Positions 46,048-58,768 of a DNA stretch of 64,000 nt are shown in pieces; positions within the stretch are counted from its first letter, which is position 1, and every line of letters begins with the position of its first letter. The notes below the pieces were generated by a model. The model had not been told where the DNA came from and made no database searches. It worked only from the letters and a program-made list of their open reading frames with translations. The position numbers and the translations under genes were made by a program. Location: contig CM074701.1 in assembly GCA_037367355.1 (NCBI GenBank), positions 1,736,001-1,800,000 of the forward strand, given 5' to 3'. This stretch comes from Neoscytalidium dimidiatum (taxonomy: Eukaryota > Ascomycota > Dothideomycetes > Botryosphaeriales > Botryosphaeriaceae).

Positions 46048-48136
46048 ATGCGCTTCTCCAACCTTCTGATCTGCCTGTTAGCGTCTGCGGCACATGCTGC
46101 TCCTGCGGCTCGACCGTTGGGCGTGAACCTTGGTGTCAGATTCGACAAACGGCAGGATGAACTCCCCACACTAACGCTCCCTTATGGGACATGGAGAGCA
46201 TCAGACTACAATGCAGATGCAGATGTGAGCAGACAGTCCCATCGTAAGCGGCACAGCATTAATCGTAAGCAGGTCTACACGTTCAAGAATATTAGGTTTG
46301 CGGCACCGCCGACGGGCGAGAATCGGTGGCGGAAGCCTCAGCCTCCGGCCAACAACGACACCATTCAAGACGGGAGCTACGGGCCGATCTGTGTTCAAGC
46401 TCCGATCGAAGGTCTCAACCTTCTCGGCCCGGGCAACAACTCTCCTATTGGTGGAGCCGTAAATCAGTTCTTGGCGGGAATTCCCGTTCCCATCTTTCAA
46501 GGCGGTTCCGAGGACTGCCTTTTCTTGGACGTATTTGTTCCTGGCGATGCTGTCCGAGATGCCGACACTCACAGCTTACCTGTGATCGTATGGATCTACG
46601 GCGGAGCTTATGGTGTGCCACACTGTTACCTGTAATGAATATGCCTAACACTGCTGCAGTCTTCGGAAGCAAGGATGCCCTCGACCTGATTGGCTTTTAC
46701 AGTGGCACTGGCCTGATACAGCAGAGCGGAGGTAATGTGATTTACGTTGCGGGTAACTATCGGCTGGGTACTTATGGTTTTCTGGCCGGAGAAACCATGG
46801 AAAGTGAAGGCGTGCCTAACGCCGGGTTCTGGGATCAAAGAGGTTTGCTAAGCACTCGCATTTTCCAAAACTGGCAAGCGTTAACCGCCTTGACAGCGGT
46901 ATTCCAGTGGGTCCAAGACTATATCAGTCTGGTTGGCGGGGACCCCACAAACGTTAGCGCATGGTGAGCTTATTTTCTACGCTCTCCCTGACAGGTGACT
47001 GACAGAGTTTCAGGGGTGAGAGTGCTGGGGCAGGTTCTATTCTTCACCACCTCACAGCTCAAGGTGGCACGCTTGATCCTCTATTCAAGAGGGCAGTGGC
47101 GCAGAGCTCAGCTTTCCAGATTATGTGGGATCGCAAGGGCGGTCTCGAGAGACTTTTTCAAAACTTCACCGCACTTGCTGGTTGTGAGGGCCAAGGACTA
47201 GCATGTCTCCGCACTGCGGACCCGGAAACTCTTGATACGGCTAATGAAGCGTTCATTAGGTCCGCACCCTTGAGCGCATTTAATATTGGCCCCGCTGCGG
47301 ACGGCGACTATGTGCGTCAACTTCCCATGCTTGAGTTTGCATCAGGTGAGCAATAAGCATACATACGTAGCCTTGCTTAGTTTTGCTCATATGTCGAAGG
47401 TAACTATTGGAAGGGCCTCGAGTCCCTGATAATCAGCCACACAGCGGATGAGTCGGAGCTCTTTGTCGACGGCCACATCCAAACTGACGAAGAGTTTGAC
47501 CATTTCATCGATTCAGTCTTCCCTGAATATACCAAAGAGGCCGGAATCAACGCTGCTATTTCGGAATTCTTCCCACCTGTATCAACCAACAATACGTACG
47601 ACACGGTGACCGAGCGCACAAAAGCCTTCGTCCGAGACTCGTCCTTCACCTGCTGGTCACGTTTTCTGACGGATGCGTACGACGGAAAGACCTGGAACAT
47701 GCAATATTCCGTAACTCCAGGCTGGCACGGCACGGACCTGCTGCCCACGTTTTACCAGATTTACCTATCATTCGGCGGCGATGTTGCCTTCCCACTCCTA
47801 CCTGGATTCGGGTCATTCACCACTGCATACCAGTCGTACCTGACATCGCACGCACGGTCCGGCAACCCAAACACATACTCGGCCAAGATCAACCTACCGC
47901 CGGCTATCAACTGGCCGCGGCCAACGACCGGAGGCGAAAACTTGGGCAACGTCCTGAACGTGGGCAACCTTGGCTTCTCGATGACAACGGACGAGCAGCT
48001 GCCCAAGAGCGAATGCGATTTCATCCTCCAGCTAGCGGCGGCGGTGACGAATGTGGGGGGCTACGCAGTTCCAGGGACAGCGCAGCCGCAAAGCCTGGTA
48101 AACTTTGATGGGGACCCAAGCGCAAATTATGAATGA
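46048..48136 (+). CDS. Secreted type-B carboxylesterase/lipase
   Basis: Five exons: 46048-46612, 46660-46842, 46897-46963, 47014-47345 and 47400-48136, giving 627 aa. A signal peptide is evident (MRFSNLLICLLASAAHA). A dibasic FDKR site at about residue 33 could be a Kex2-type cut. Family blocks: YTFKNIRFAAPPTGENRW, SEDCLFLDVFVP, VIVWIYGGAY, VAGNYRLGTYGFL and GDPTNVSAWGESAGAG, with nucleophile Ser at about residue 275. The acidic and His members are probably in the SHTADESELF and WHGTDLLPTF regions. These alpha/beta-hydrolases cleave carboxylic esters outside the cell; the substrate is unknown. Intron 3 (50 nt) ends one codon before the nucleophile motif. Length is within the usual 540-650 range. 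Confidence 0.92.
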
Positions 48137-49189
48137 AAACGGGCGCGGGGAAGCAGGGACTTGCAGGCAAACCAAAAAGGGAAAGGCGTCTGGTGAATCG
48201 AGAGGGCGGAGCGACAGCTTATAGTAGTGAGACGAGGATAACGGCGGCAATAATGCAAGCTCGTGGTAGATAATAGCGCCGGGTTCAAGCCGAAAGTATT
48301 CTGATATCGTGGCATTCTTCGCTGACGCTCTTTGCCGTTCTGCGGCAGCATTGACACTGCATCCCTTTTCTGTAGGCCACGAATCGCAGGCAGGCGCTAA
48401 ATGCGGGCACAGGAGTTGCGGAGTGAGACAGGTGCAGCGCTCCTGACTCGAAGCGGTGAAAGAGGAGCTGTCGGTGGTGGTTGAGATATATGAAGGCAGC
48501 TGAAGAACGGCACCGGCAGGCGACTGCAAGCTCTCATCGGCCCTCACCCGGCGCGGCGGACGTTCGGACCCTGGTAGCGACGGCGGCGGCGGCGGGCACA
48601 ACGAGCGGAGGAGCGCAGCGGCCGTTTGTGGGCGGTACGGAAGTTCGCTTGAAGGTAGGAGCTTCTCTAGTGTCCGCCGTCGGCGGCGAGCCACCGCTAG
48701 CGCCTGCGTTGTTCTGTGACGTTTTCTCGCCGTTCGCGCTCGACGATCCCTATAGGCAAGCACTAACATCCCGCCATCCTTGTCTGTCTGCTCGCACGCG
48801 CTCTATGCCCCGTCATCTACCACTCCTCAACCTCGACCTTCCAATCGCCCTCAGGCCTCCAGGCTCCACGAGCGACTGCGCCCGGCTCAGCCGTCGAGCC
48901 CAGCCAGCTGCACCTTCCACATCGCCAATGGCCTTCCCGAGCGCCCCAGCAATCCCTATACGGCTTGGATAATCGCCTCCAATCCGCCCGTCAGAGTGAG
49001 GGTGTCTGCGGCTTCGACTGTTTCCCACCCCTGTGGCTCTACGCATACGAGCAGTGCTGCAAAAGATAATTAATCTGTTTTCTTTCCTACTGCCGCCGGA
49101 GTAGGGACCCCCCCAGAACCCAGGGAATCTATGGTAGCTAGCCATCGTACCACTGCGGTTGCGCTGCAGCCTCTACCTGCTGCCGCACA
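48137..49189. other. Intergenic, 5' flank of the histidine kinase gene
   Basis: 3' flank of the esterase and promoter/5' UTR of the kinase. Long minus-strand frames are GC-driven and carry no family motifs. Pyrimidine-rich stretches occur near 48820-48960. Confidence 0.45.
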
Positions 49190-52100
49190 ATGACGACTCT
49201 TCCGCAGCGGCGCTCCGTCTCGTACTTCCCCAAGGTCGACCGTCTTTTCAAACGATCCGACTCCGATACGCCGACCCTGCCGCGCCGCCCTTCCAAGCTC
49301 TCTCCCATTTTCGACCAAGCCCATGCTGACACTCCACTGCGCCGCTTCGACGAAGCTGAGCACCAACTCAACTATGCCGAAGGCACGACAAGCCCTCTGA
49401 CTACTCCGCTGCCGCCTCAGCCCGAATGCTTCTCGAAATCCTACCTTTTCCCCACTCTATCCCGCAACGAACGCCTTCGCCTGACCATGACGTGGTACTA
49501 CACCAGAGGCATTGCCGAGGATGAAGAGCTGCTGCAGAAGCTGCAAGACATTATCAAGCTGGTGCGCACCTTCATCGGCTGGGAGTTTGTTATCATGGGC
49601 ATCATGTCTGAAGATGCCTGTATGCTTAGTCCGCTCCGCCCCCCACTTAATACCCAAGCTAGCTAACGCCTTGTCTACAGACACGAGACTAGTGACGGAC
49701 GGTGTTCCGTTGGCCATACTTCCAAGAAGAGAAAGCACATGCGCGCACACTATCAACCAGAAGTGCGGAGTAAGTACCGAACTGTTCCTTTCATGCGTCT
49801 GCTGAATTTGCCACCAGGTCTTCGTCCTTCCGAACATGCTGGCAGACTGGCGCTTTCGCCAGTCCCCACACGTCGCAGAAGGGGGATTACGTAGTTATGC
49901 CGGAGCTCAGTTGCGCTGTCAAACTGAAAACGGGCAGTTCGTCGCGCTGGGCTCTTTGTGCGTGGCTGCGAATCGTGAGACAGAAGGGCTGAGTGCAGAC
50001 AAGCAAGCGGCTCTCTCACGATTCGCCGACATCCTAAGCGCGGAGATCGTCAACAGGTCGCGCATCAATCGTCAACGCCAACGTCAGCTGATGGGCGATA
50101 TACTCTCACGGGTCAAGTCTTGGGCAACGCAGCACACTGTTGAGGATCTGGTTAAGCAAGCTCTCCAAGAAATCTACCCCTCAGCGTCCGTAACCCTCCA
50201 GGACTCGGGTGACTGCATAATCAAGCTGGAGGGTCGTCCATCGATTCCGTCTTCCGATATTCAGGATGGCTTGTGGGAAGATACTGAGTACTTGGAGACG
50301 CTGATCACCACCCAGAATCACCAGGCTCTCGACTCTGACCGGACTGTGCGTGCAATAGTAGCCCGTTGCCGAAAGCATCCAGCACCGCGTTACTTGGTCG
50401 TATCTTCGAAAGAAGTACAGCTGGTCTTCGATGACGTAGATGCCTGGTTTGTGGAGGCTTGCTCCGTTATCCTCTTCGACTTCTACAACGAACGCTTTCT
50501 CTCCGAGGCGCTCAAAGCCAAAGAGACCTTTCTCAGAGGGATTACCCACCAGCTCCGGACCCCAATCCACGGTATTCTTGGCTCGGTAGAATTACTGGGA
50601 GAAGAGCTTTTCTCCCAGCAAATATCTAATCTCTCCAATTCTGCGGTCGGCGGAGACAGTATCACAAAAGCTGTCGTGGATCCTTGTGCTGCCAAGAATG
50701 CTCGTCTCTATCTCCAGGCTATAACGAATTCCGGACGTGAGCTGATGTCGACGGTTAACAACATGTTAATGCTGAACCGCTGGGCAGAATCCAGTCGCGC
50801 AATGAGGCCAGCATCCCTCTACGAGCTTAACCAGCTGGAAGCCGATATTCTGCGAGATATCTCTCTAATGTTGCCAGAGGAGGAGCTTGCTTCAACTTCT
50901 GTACTGTTTGATAATCAGCTCACTTTCGAATGTAGCATTATAACAATCGACATCGGCCTCCTCAAGGAATGCTTGCAGTCATTGATCCTCAACGCTATCC
51001 AGTCGACGAACAACGGCAGTGTGCTTGTTGTAATAACCGCGAAGAATGACTATTCAGTATTACAATTTGACGTCATGGACACGGGAATTGGTATTTGTAA
51101 GGAAGACCAACGGCGTATATTTGAAGCGTACGAGAAGGGCGACTCTCATACACGAGGAGTCGGGCTTGGTCTTACCATTTCGTCAAAAATCGCCACCTCC
51201 ATGAACGGCACCGTCTCCCTGGTGTCTTCAGAGGTCGGAAAGGGTTCCCACTTCCGCGTCGAATTTCTGGACCCAGGGTTTGCTTGTCCTACGAATCAGT
51301 GCCCATACATTGCCCCGGCCATGGAAAATCTTCCTAGATTTTATCACGAAGTGCCCACAGGTGAAGCAGCCGTACCACTGGTGCGTCACTTCCTGAACTA
51401 CTTGGAACATCGTGGCTACGTTCGGTCGGAGACCTCGACTGGCGCTCTCAACGTCGTAAGCTTTCATGAAGATGAGAATAGGTTTCGGGATCACTTCAAG
51501 CAGGTTGATTCTAACTCCATCTCTGTCTGCCTGATTCCGTCCCGCGCAAGCACCCGATCTCTACGGTTGCCTTCGACCGATAGCCGTATCCTCTTCTTCG
51601 AAGGACCCTTTCTTTCTACCCGCTTGTACGACATCCTGCGTGAGATCAACGAAGCGTGCGCGAAACTGCAGCAACATCCACCCACACCGCAATCCCCCAT
51701 CAGCAACGGAATCCCCGTGGGCCCAAACGAGGAGCTCCACGACATCATGTCCCGGAAGCTACGCATATTCGAGCCGCTCTCGGCGTTACTAGTCGACGAT
51801 AATGCTATCAATTTGCGCATCTTCAAGCTTTACTGCGAAAAGCGCAATGTCCCATATGCCTGTGCAGTTGACGGTAACGAAGCCGTCGCGCAGTACAAAG
51901 CGCACCTCCAGACGCAGCCATTCAACCTCGTCCTCATGGACCTGCAGATGCCGAATTGCGACGGCGTGGAAGCGACGAGGCAAATCCGCGAGATCGAGAG
52001 AGCGGCGGGGAGGCACGCGTCGGTTATATTCATCAGTGAGTAAAAAGTTCGAGGAAGATATGCGCCGATCCAACTAACGCTCGATATCAAGTCACGGGCC

Positions 52101-52243
52101 AGGACTCTCCCCAGGACAAATCTCAATCGAAACAGGCAGGCGCCGATGAATTCTTCGTCAAGCCGATGAGCATCAAGACCCTGGACCAGGGCATCGCGCA
52201 CTACTTCGAGCCGGAGGCTCTGCACGGTTGTCCCGGGGGTTGA
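49190..52243 (+). CDS. Hybrid sensor histidine kinase (GAF-HisKA-HATPase-REC)
   Basis: Four exons: 49190-49619, 49681-49769, 49818-52035 and 52092-52243, giving 962 aa. There are no membrane segments, so it is cytosolic or nuclear. An N-terminal low-complexity region is followed by a GAF-like domain (about 100-300; PNMLADWRFRQSP, then GAQLRC and VALGSLCV). The HisKA H-box is ITHQLRTPIHGILGS with phospho-acceptor His417. The HATPase domain shows an N box (LQSLILNAIQST), a G1 box (DVMDTGIGI) and a G2 box (TRGVGLGLTIS). The receiver domain (about 825-955) has Asp833/834 (LLVDDN), phospho-acceptor Asp881 (VLMDLQMP) and a conserved Lys in FFVKPM. It would feed the HPt (Ypd1) phosphorelay. The last intron (56 nt) interrupts the receiver just after VIFI and is needed to reach TGQDSP. 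The input signal is unknown. I did not assign a fungal HK group. Confidence 0.94.
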
Positions 52244-53266
52244 GGGAGGCAGGTGGACGAGCTTTTTTTGTTTTTTTTTTGTACCATTCTCGCCATTTTC
52301 GCTTTTGGATTGTCTCTTTCATATTTTGCCTCAAATCGCGCCTAGCGCTCAACTACGGCTTCAGAGCAACTTAGGGTGAATTCCTACTTTACTACCACGT
52401 CTCGACTGATGCTAAAGGATCCTACCAACTACGACTCTCTAGAAGTATCGATAGGAGAAAGCGATAAAAGAGATGAAGGCTGGGCTACACTCAGTGGAGA
52501 ATGTCGAGCAACACATTGGGAGTAAAGGGAGCAGGGTGAGGTGGTTTGACCTCCTGAGGAAGAGGAAGGAAACAATCCAGCACCGGAGACGACTTGCACA
52601 GAAAGTACGGCGTCCCTTACTTGGGAAGGAGGTCAGCTTCCTGTGTTCCAAGATGTAAGGGAAAGCATGTTGTTTTCTCCGTGCTTTCCTTATCACTTTT
52701 TGGGTCCATTGTTGCTTTTCTTCCCTCTTCTTTTTTATCGTCGTTCTTGCATAAAGGCAACAATATACCCCCTTTGGTAAAGTCGTACTTCCTGTTGTAC
52801 TACTTTCTGGAACGTATAGAGTTCGAGAGAGAAAGAGAGAGAAAAGAAAGTCATTTGTCTCTAATCATTCTTCGCCTTTTCTTCTCTTCTTCCTGATCAT
52901 CTGCTGTTCTCCTCATCACCGCATGCTCCAGGAGTCGAATTCGGTGACCGTGCAACAGGGTGGGAAAAAAAAAAGAAAAATCTTGTCCTTTGAAAATAAG
53001 CATATGTCTGAACACGGAAGAAGCAAACCTTTCAAAGGAGTAGAGAAACGTTAATATCAAAGAAAACCTCTTCATTGTTCGGCCGTTTCGAGTCATTCCG
53101 AGTCGTATGATGATCAAAATATCATCAAGAGGTGCAGAAGGAGATGAAAAGAGGGAAAAAAGATGAGGAAGGTAAAGGAAAAAAGGAGAATGTGAAACGC
53201 CCATCTGGCCCGATGCACATGATGTTATGGTAACAGAACGACATGTTCAAAGCAGAAGTACCTATC
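52244..53266. other. Intergenic, convergent 3' ends
   Basis: Kinase 3' UTR and the 3' flank of the WC-2-like gene. It contains T-rich runs (52264-52280), GAGAGAAAGA purine tracts (near 52830-52850) and A-rich tracts (near 52965-52980). No gene supported. Confidence 0.5.
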
Positions 53267-54904
53267 TTAAGCGACTACAGGTCCGACAGTCGTCGCCGAC
53301 GCGCCGCCAGCAGCGCTACCGCCACCGTCCGCATCGGGTCCAGTTGCCGGCCCGCTATTGTTGTTGCCGCCGTCGCTTCCACCGCTGCCACCTGGAGCGC
53401 TGCCAGATTTCCTCCGCGACTTGGCATAGCGCACTGGATGGGTGTGTTAGCATGATATGTTTGCAAACAAAATGAGACGAGTCGCCTGGACTGAACCGCT
53501 GGGGGCAGAAAATGGGGCAATCGAAGAACTAGATGAGTGGTGGAGGATAAAAGCAGGGGCTGGGCAGAATAGGTGGAGGGGAGACTCACGGCCACAAGCA
53601 TTGCACAAACTCTTCGGGCCGCCCGGGCCCTTACGCCACTCGGGCGAGCTAGTCGTACTGCACCACGCGCACACGTAGTCTTCGACGTGCTTGGCACGTT
53701 TCTTGATGCCCGCGGCGCCCGTCAGCGCCTTGACGATGAAAGGGATGCCTACGTCACCTTCCATAACAGTGGGCGTATTAGTCGGAGACTTGCTGACAAC
53801 GCCAGTGCCGCCGGTCGACGGGAGCATTCGGGTCGTCGAGAGCATGAATGAGGTGCTGGATCTGTTGATGGAGGATATGGACGGCGGTATGGATGTGCTG
53901 CTGCTGGTGCTGTTGCTGCTGGCCGGCCCGAACACGCTGCTGCTCCCGCTCCCGAACGCCGATTCCTGCGCGGATGAGCCGGACCCGGTAGTCAAACTCA
54001 TGGTTGCGGGCGTGACGTCGAACCAAGGGAAGCCATCGCTCGGGCGACGGAAGGACGATGCTGAGAATGCGGGCGCCGCCATCGGGCGCTTTTGTTGTCG
54101 CTGGTGTTCCGCATAGTCTAGGTCGTGCTCGTCACCGTCAGGACCATCTTCCTGCTCGGCCTTCAGCGCTGCGAGCTGGGCCGTCAGGCGTGCGTTCTCT
54201 ATCTTGAGAGCGAGGAAGGAGTCGAGCTTGGTGCCCTGAGCTAGCGGGTACGGCCGTGCCATGAGGACGAAGATGCCATCGTCGTGAGGAGGTGTGGCTA
54301 CCAGACCGATGCCAATTGGGACGGGCTCTGGTGGAGCATTCTGATGGAAGCGACCAATGATTTCGAAGATCGAATATGACGGGGGTAAAGACGGGCCAGG
54401 CGGGCCTCCATGCTGCACGGAGATCGTGGATTGGGTTTCAGCATCATCGGTCCCGGCATTGTTCATGCAGCTTCGAATGCGAGAATAGAAGCGAAAGGGA
54501 CGGCCCGTCGAAGAGGCTTCGCGGAGCTCGTCCCTGTAGACGGGAGCATCGTCCTCATGCACGTGGTCGGCAAGCACGGTCCCAACCAACTGCTCGGGCG
54601 AGTACCCCAGCAAGGCGGTGCTGTTGGGTGAGACGTGCTCAACGACCCCGGCCAGCGACAGCACATAATGGAGATCACGCAACGACTCGAGCACGGCAGC
54701 ACTGATGTGCGTCCAGGTTCTGGCAGATCTGATTCGCCTGCCACCTGTGGCGGCTGCGGCTCCATGAAGGTTGTTGTTACCGGTGGAGGGCCCTGCAGTG
54801 TTTGTGGCTGCGGCTGCGGCTGCGGCGGTGGAGGCGTCGTGACTGGTGGAGCTACCGGAATCCAAGAACGGTATGTCGGGGAACGAATCTGGGTCCATTT
54901 GCAA
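53267..54904 (-). CDS. White collar-2-type PAS/GATA zinc-finger transcription factor
   Basis: Two exons, 54904-53590 and 53433-53267, giving 493 aa; the 156-nt intron falls inside the GATA finger. A PAS domain at about residues 65-225 reads LRDLHYVLSLAGVVEHVSP, then LLGYSPEQLVGT and FVLMARPYPLAQGTKLDSFL. The last block, followed by KIENARLTAQL, is the characteristic WC-2 linker after the PAS core. The GATA finger (C412 to C437) is CAWC-X18-CNAC with SPEWRKGPGGPK, continuing LRYAKSRRK after splicing. WC-2 pairs with WC-1 in the blue-light and clock complex and binds GATC/GATA elements. Odd points: the finger has CAWCSTTSS instead of the more usual CTDCGTLDS, and YAKS instead of WAK, and the tail after the finger is a short Gly/Ser/Asn stretch. 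Ortholog versus paralog of WC-2 is unresolved. Confidence 0.87.
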
Positions 54905-56875
54905 GGGGGGGAAATCTGATAGTGTCTCTTGCCTCCTCGAGCCCGATACTCGCCTTCGATTTAGGTCGAACCACCAGTGCTAGGTATGGGCGGGGGAAGG
55001 GCAAAGGGGAAAAGGGCTGGGGCGCATATGTTAGTAACCTCGCGCTGCTCTTTTGTCACCGCTCCGGCAAATTGGTTGGAGGGAAGGGGTCATGTGGCGT
55101 TCTTCCGCGTACACTTTACTTCAGGCACTGGGCCGTAAAGATAAACAGAGCGTGCCATCTCCCGTCCGCTGCACTGTGCAATGGATTGCGGTGACAACCC
55201 TGCGTCCCCCACGGATGAAGACGGCAGGAATAGTTGCATGAGTAGACCAACTAACGTGTAACGGCCCAAGGCCTCTTTCCAGTGAGCGCGTGTGGTCAGC
55301 GATTGGGCGGGTCAACCAAAAAGGAAAGCGGATGTTGTTCAACGGCAGACGGTTGCGTGAGGGAGAAAGAGAGCGGAAAGTGTGGCAAGATCCCAAGGAC
55401 TGCAGAAGGGACGGTGAAGGAAGAATGGGAATCGTGAGAATTGGCGGACATCTGAGCTGGCCGATCTAGACCGGCGACAAGAAAGGCACAGGATTGATCA
55501 GATACGCAGCCACGTTGGGCGCATGTAGCTACGGGGAGGCGGACGCGTCGGCCTAGCACGACGAATAGTGGGCGCGCGGTGGCGAAACGGCCCCTGTCTG
55601 ATTGAACCGCATGGTGGCCATGAGAGTCCAGAAGCGGACTCTAGCGCGGACAGGGAAGGCATAAGGTCAGGACGGCTGCGGTGAGGACGATTGAAGCGTC
55701 GCATGAGGAGAGCTGGGAGAATGGGCATAGGGCGCGCGTGTGTGGGAGCAAGAAGGTTCCGAGCGGCACGTGGCGCTAAGGCTCGAACAGGCAAAAAGGC
55801 GAGCGCATGCGGGCGAAAAAAGACATGCATCCATCGCCGATCCGCCGAGAAGCTCAGGTCGGGGTTCTGGACCAGCCCTTGGGAGGTCCGCATCCGGGGT
55901 TGCGGGTCTTTCCTTGGCTGATTCCAGAATTAGTGCGTGGACTGGTGAGGCTCAACCGCCTGCCGACGGGGCCTTCACGGTGCAGGTGCAGGTGGATGGG
56001 GAGGAGATGCTGGTCGTTGTCTTGGCCGCCATTCGCTCTCCGCACGGCATCGCCACGCGCGTCCCAGGGCCCGCTGCAGAGCACGCGCTAGAGCGGGTCT
56101 GGCCTGCCCTGCTGCTCCGAACCGTTGAGCTCGCGCCCGTGGCTCGGGAAGGCTCCGAGGATCCAGTCTGCAGTGGTGGCCCTCGAAGGTGCTCCTTGCG
56201 CCGGTCGAGCGGCCTGATTGGGAGGGTGTCTACTCACGCGGCCACGAAATGCCAGCCAGTCGAAGCGACGGCTGCTGATGGGAAAGTCTCGCCAGGTGAC
56301 ATGAGAGTCGCTCACGGGGTCACAATGGGCGCTCATCGGACGAGCAGCGGCGGCTGAATGGGTCTGGCCCGTGAGGAAGGGTGCTTGAGGATCGTGAGAG
56401 GACACGAGCATCGACCAAAACGAGCAGCAGAGACGGGCGCGGCGGTGTTGGGGAGGGAAAGCCTCGGGGCCGTGGCGGAGCGGGAAACTTTCCTTGCGAC
56501 TTGCCCTGCACCTGCCCTGCACCGCCGCCCTGCCCCCGCTCTCGCCCTCTCCACCGCACCTGCACTTGCACTCGCACTTGCACTTGCACTTGCGCTTGCG
56601 CGGCTCATCTCCTTGCCGGACCCGCGGCCCGTGCGTTCTTCGTCTGCCGGTCGCCTCACCCGCCCCCTCGATCTGCACCAGAAAATTTTGAGATGCTCAT
56701 ACTATTGACCAGGAACCTGCCAATGCCCTCTACTGCTGCTGATCTCTATCCCTTTCCTGGTTCGAAGATCTACCAGTGTGCATGTAAACGCCGCTTCCCG
56801 TGCCTTGCCGACCCTGCCATAACCAGCCAGTCCGAGCAACGCCTGGGTTGATGCAGAGACCATCACTTGCCAACT
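54905..56875. other. Long GC-rich upstream region of the WC-2-like gene
   Basis: About 2 kb with no supported gene. Many frames are open on both strands because of GC content. It contains a hexanucleotide array at 56556-56597. It probably includes the 5' UTR/promoter of the WC-2-like gene and the 3' UTR of the signal peptide peptidase. Confidence 0.45.
56556..56597. repeat. Imperfect (GCACTT)7 hexanucleotide array
   Basis: Seven consecutive units GCACCT/GCACTT/GCACTC/GCGCTT. It is preceded by two CCTGCACCTGC-like copies near 56505-56522. Confidence 0.85.
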
Positions 56876-58768
56876 TCAGCTTGTTCGCCTCCTCTTCTCC
56901 GCCGGCTGCCCGTCGATCCCTTCGGTCCCACTCGCCGAGCGCCAGCCCGTCTTGCGCTTGCCCGACTCGCTGTCAGATGAATCTTCACCATCCTTCTTGG
57001 CGCCCTCGTGTTTCCTGGAGAATGAGAATGGTGCCGAGATGGCGAAGCAGAGCACATCATGGTCATGGTCCTGCAACGACCCTGCCCTCGTTCCCTTCTT
57101 CGCCTGCACGTGCCCTCGCTTCTCATCACCGCTCTCGTCCGTAACAGCTTCAATGTACTTCTTCGTAGCCCTCTCCAGCCGCTTCTCCGCGCGCTTACTC
57201 CGCTCCTTTGATAGAAAGCTCTGATCCCGAAGATGCTGCTCGTCGTCTTCGAACGCCTCGCTAAACTCGTGCATTTCCTTCAACTCGCCTCTCAAAAGCG
57301 CCGTGCCCCAGCAAGCGATCAAGACCCCGGGAACAAGGTAGAGGAGAGCAGGCTGTGCATGGTCTGCAATCTGCATTGCTGCAAGGGTCGTCAGCATTCC
57401 AACGACATAGCCGATCATGGTCGCTTTGAAGTAAGGCTTCGGAAATGAGTGCTCCGCAGAGCGAGCCCAAAACCATTCGCCCCACTTGTTGGAGACTGAG
57501 ACGTAGGGCGACTTCACGACCAAGCTTGACTGGTCAACATGTCTCGTGTTGGCCGTTGACCCGGTTTCCTTCGGTTTTTCTGTCTGACCAGATAACTGTT
57601 CGTTGTTAAGCCGAGTTTGCTTACGAAGGTAGAACATGTACAGGTCGAATCGCAGGGCGAGGCCGATCATGATACCAGGAAGAACCACGTCTCCAAGACC
57701 CAACATGGCGTGTTGCTTGATAGGCGGTTTGGCCGGGTCTTTCGAAGGAATATCAGGACGCGGGAAGACCAGCTTAATGGGAATATCGAGGGATTTGGCC
57801 ACCGTCACCATCATCGGTCTGGGCTCGTCAGCATCACAGATCTGAATCGCACGCTCACGTCAGATAACTCACGTAAAGAAGACCATATAGATGTCGTAGA
57901 AAAAGAGGGCGGAAAGCAGGAGCGTTCCGGTTGCAAAGGTTGTAGGACTCATAAGTTGCAGCGCGCCGTATGAAAAGGCGAAGCCCATGAGGTTGGTCAA
58001 AAACCACGGCTTGTCGACGAAGTTGAAGTAGGCCACAGCAGCGACCGCGAAAGTAAAGCCAACAACGCCGTGGAGGCCGAGATGGCCTCGAACGGACGTA
58101 ATATTCCGTACGAAGAACTTGATTGTCCACTTCTGCTTGGGAATGTTGCGAATATTCCAGAGAACAGATTTCACCGAGGCTGGTAGAGGGATCCGGGAGA
58201 ATACTCCTGGAAGGGGAGAGGACCTGGACTCTTGTCCGGCCGCTTTGGTTGCTCTTGCCTTGGCGACATGGGCATGAGAATGGACGTCGTACAGAACCCC
58301 GCCGTCCAAGTATCGTCGAGGGAAGAAGATACTATGCACCAGGTCCAGGCCATCCGTAATGAAGCGACCCACACTTAGAACGCCGAAGAGCGAGAAGTAG
58401 GCGTTCAGGATCTTGTTCAAGAGCTCCGGGTCCTTCATCCACTTGATGAGAAAGTACAGGCCAGTCAACGTCACTCCTGCCATGACTGGAAAAATGATGG
58501 CATCACGAGTGGACAGACCTTCCATTTGCTGAATTTCATCCTCGTCATCCTCTCCAGATTCATATCCCTCGTCTTGTGTGTCGGTCTTCGGAGCCTTTGT
58601 CGGCTTGGCAGCAGAGGAAGGGCGGGTGAGCGACGAGTGGGCACCGGCGTAGATGGGGAAGAGAGCCGAGACGAGGAGATGCGAATAAGTCGGAATGAGT
58701 GGCTGCACCTCAGTGAAGGCATAGGCAAGCTTGCCGAGAAGCTCGTAGACTGGACCGGGGTCCGACAT
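56876..58768 (-). CDS. Signal peptide peptidase (intramembrane aspartyl protease)
   Basis: Two exons, 58768-57873 and 57818-56876, giving 612 aa. All three family signatures are present: catalytic Asp292 in FFYDIYMVFF, catalytic Asp342 in MLGLGDVVLPG, and the PAL box in QPALLYLVPG. Multiple hydrophobic segments surround them (for example PVMAGVTLTGLYFLI, VVGFTFAVAAVAYF and PGVLIACWGTALL). SPP is an ER multipass protease that cuts remnant signal peptides and tail-anchored proteins inside the membrane. An acidic loop after TM1 (GYESGEDDEDE) and a charged, Lys/Glu-rich C-terminal tail of about 130 residues make it longer than animal SPP (about 380 aa); such extensions are usual in filamentous fungi. 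The 54-nt intron lies immediately after the first catalytic motif. It is divergent from the LigB-type gene. Confidence 0.94.
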
